A stretch of DNA of 64,000 nucleotides, from assembly GCA_020796225.1 (NCBI GenBank), contig CM036767.1, forward strand, positions 10,465,927-10,529,926. The letters are read 5' to 3'. The notes beneath the pieces were generated by a model. That model did not search any database. It saw only the letters and a list, made by a program, of their open reading frames with translations, and was not told the DNA's origin. A program made the position numbers and the translations under genes. This document shows, piece by piece, positions 62,011 through 64,000 of this stretch. This stretch comes from Arion vulgaris (lineage: Eukaryota > Mollusca > Gastropoda > Stylommatophora > Arionidae). Numbering within the stretch: position 1 is the first letter of the stretch; each line of letters starts with the position of its first letter.

Positions 62011-62617
62011 AATATAACCAACAAGCATATACACACGTCAGCAAACATAAACACATATACCACGTGCATTAGCCCAAATACATCACACTCCCACACATAC
62101 ATTCCCATCATGACATTTTTCTTAAACACACACCAGCAAGTCCGCACCCACACACCAATTTTACTAATACACCCATACTCAATCACGCAAACTGGAATCA
62201 CGTGACAAACCCATCATTCTCTGCTAACTCTATCCGCCATTTCGTATCTTCAACCCCCAGTCATCCATAAACTAAAGCAGATGAGATGGGGAGACAAGAA
62301 TTTGACCCTCAAGGCTTCAGAGGTCCCAAATCATTTGGCGATTTATCCCTTCCGTTTGAGGAAACACCCCCGTGTTAATTAGTAAAAACCGGGGCTCCGC
62401 TGTCCACGAAAATGGATAGTTCCCCATTTTGGTTGTCAGGTCTGTCACAAGATCAAGTACCAGCTTCAAGCAGTAAGCACTCTGGCTTCAAGCGGCAAGC
62501 ACTCTCGCTTGACCGACGCCATTTTTCTCTAGTTTGTTCAACAGACAATATGTCGCGTTATTCCATCAATGTCAGGAAGAGTAATCTTTGCTTGGGGAAA
62601 AGTTCCATCTCGTGTTC

Positions 62618-64000
62618 AAGTTTAGTTTGTGAAGAACTAATGTTCAAGTTTAGTTTGTGAAGAACTGATGTTCAAGTTTAGTTTGTGAAGAACTAATGTT
62701 CAAGTTTAGTTTGTGAAGAACTGATGTTCAAGTTTAGTTTGTGAAGAACTGATGTTCTAGTTTAGTTTGTGAAGAACTGATGTTCTAGTTTAGTTTGTGA
62801 AGAACTAATGTTCAAGTTTAGTTTGTGAAGAACTGATGTTCTAGTTTGTGAAGAACTGATGTTCTAGTTTAGTTTGTGAAGAGCTGATGTTCTGTTTGGA
62901 AGAACTGATGTTCTAGTTTAGTTGTAAGAACTATGTTCTAGTTTAGTTTTGAAGAACTGATGTTCTAGTTTATGAAGAACTGATGTTCTAGTTTGAAACT
63001 GATGTTCTAGTTTAGTTGTGAAGAACTGATGTTCTAGTTTATGAAGAACTGATGTTCTAGTTTATGAAGAACTGATGTTCTAGTTTATGAAGAACTGATG
63101 TTCTAGTTTATGAAGAACTGATGTTCTAGTTTATGAAGAACTGATGTTCTAGTTTGTGAAGAACTGATGTTCTAGTTTGTGAAGAACTGATGTTTTAGTT
63201 TAGTTTGTGAAGAACTTATGTTCTAGTTTGTGAAGAACTGATGTTCTAGTTTGTGAAGAACTGATGATCTGGATTAGTTTGTGAAGAACTGATGTTTTAG
63301 TTTAGTTTCTGAAGAACCGATGTTCTAATTTGTGAAGAACTAATGTTCTAGTTTGTGAAGAACTAATGTTCTAGTTTGTGAAGAACTGATGTTCCAGTTT
63401 GTGAAGAACTGATGTTCTAGTTTGTGAAGAACGGATGTTCTAGTTTGTGAAGAACTAATGTTCTAGTTTGTGAAGAACTGATGTTCCAGTTTGTGAAGAA
63501 CTGATGTTCTAGTTTGTGAAGAACTGATGTTCTAGTTTGTGAAGAACTGATGTTCTAGTTTGTGAAGAACTGATTTTCTAGTTTGTGAAGAACTGATGTA
63601 CTAGTTTGTGAAGAACTGATGTTCTAGTCTAGTTTGTGAAGAACTGATGTTCTAGTATGTGAAGAACTGATGTTCTAGTCTGGTTTGTGAAGAACTAATG
63701 TTCTAGTTTGTGAAGAACTGATGTTCTAGTTTGTGAAGAACTGATGTTCTAGTTTGTGAAGAACTGATGTTCTAGTTTGGGAAGAACTGATGTTCTAGTT
63801 TGTGAAGAACTGATGTTCTAGTATGTGAAGAACTGATGTTCTAGTCTAGTTTGTGAAGAACTAATGTTCTAGTTTGTGAAGAACTGATGTTCTAGTATGT
63901 GAAGAACTGATGTTCTAGTATATGAAGAACTGATGTTCTAATTTAGTTTGTGAAGAACTGATGTTCTAGTTTGTGAAGAACTGATGTTCTAGTTTGTGAA
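62618..64000. repeat. minisatellite GTTCTAGTTTGTGAAGAACTGAT, running off the window
   Basis: About 57 units. Early units are 28 bp (with an extra TTAGT, and TTCAAG instead of TTCTAG); later ones are mostly 23 bp. The left edge shows the 28-bp form, the right end is cut by the window. The unit pairs GTTCT with AGAAC, so it has hairpin potential. Confidence 0.96.

Overview
This window reads as intergenic or intronic DNA from a repeat-rich animal genome. I found no intact host gene, no rRNA or functional tRNA gene, and nothing bacterial, viral or CRISPR-like. The mixture suggests an invertebrate and fits a mollusc: 5'-truncated LINE tails coding for the C-terminus of an endonuclease/reverse-transcriptase polyprotein, several tRNA-derived SINE families, hAT-type non-autonomous elements, Penelope-like fragments and long minisatellites. 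The taxon is inference, not shown. Most open reading frames are by-products of tandem repeats or transposon remnants. Family labels (SINE-1, retroposon A, F4, D1 and so on) are mine.

Layout. 0-4.2 kb: D1 repeat, two minisatellites made of LINE coding sequence, a hAT element with near-perfect 8-bp target-site duplication (TSD), and SINE-1/2/3 copies. 4.2-12 kb: retroposons A and B, a hAT MITE, Penelope-like hairpins, LINE tails, and three copies of an unrecognised ORF ending in a CxxC motif. 12.2-20.5 kb: a 0.43-kb minisatellite on a LINE end, then a 7.3-kb array of 32/41-bp units (about 210 copies) that runs out on its right into the LINE sequence from which its unit derives. 20.5-29 kb: LINE remnants, SINEs, B copies, a 17-bp array and nested insertions. 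29.8-36.8 kb: a 48-bp array, a second locus of the 12.2-kb minisatellite, a 17-bp array, and a LINE with an internal 63-bp tandem. 37-48 kb: SINEs, a 1.6-kb GGTTGAAC-type array, two arrays at 43.5-44.8 kb and a 0.5-kb CTT tract. 48-62 kb: the best LINE remnants (50.5, 53.0, 57.2 kb), SINE/LINE nesting and a 65-bp array. 62.6 kb to the end: a roughly 23-bp array running off the window.

How it fits together. Two themes recur. First, many elements (A, B, F4 and one LINE 3' end) share a GAA-repeat 3' tail, and A and B share a core around CATGTCGTAAGAGGCGAC. Several copies have exact 10-14 bp TSDs, so they look like LINE-mobilised retroposons, possibly using one LINE machinery. Second, minisatellites have arisen repeatedly inside LINE 3' coding ends. 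At least five separate arrays are tandem copies of, or abut, LINE C-terminal sequence, and two loci amplified the same RWYD(K/R)VTN motif with different unit lengths. I regard this as the most notable phenomenon in the window. Coordinates of diverged repeats are accurate to roughly 5-20 bp; TSD-bounded elements are exact by reading.
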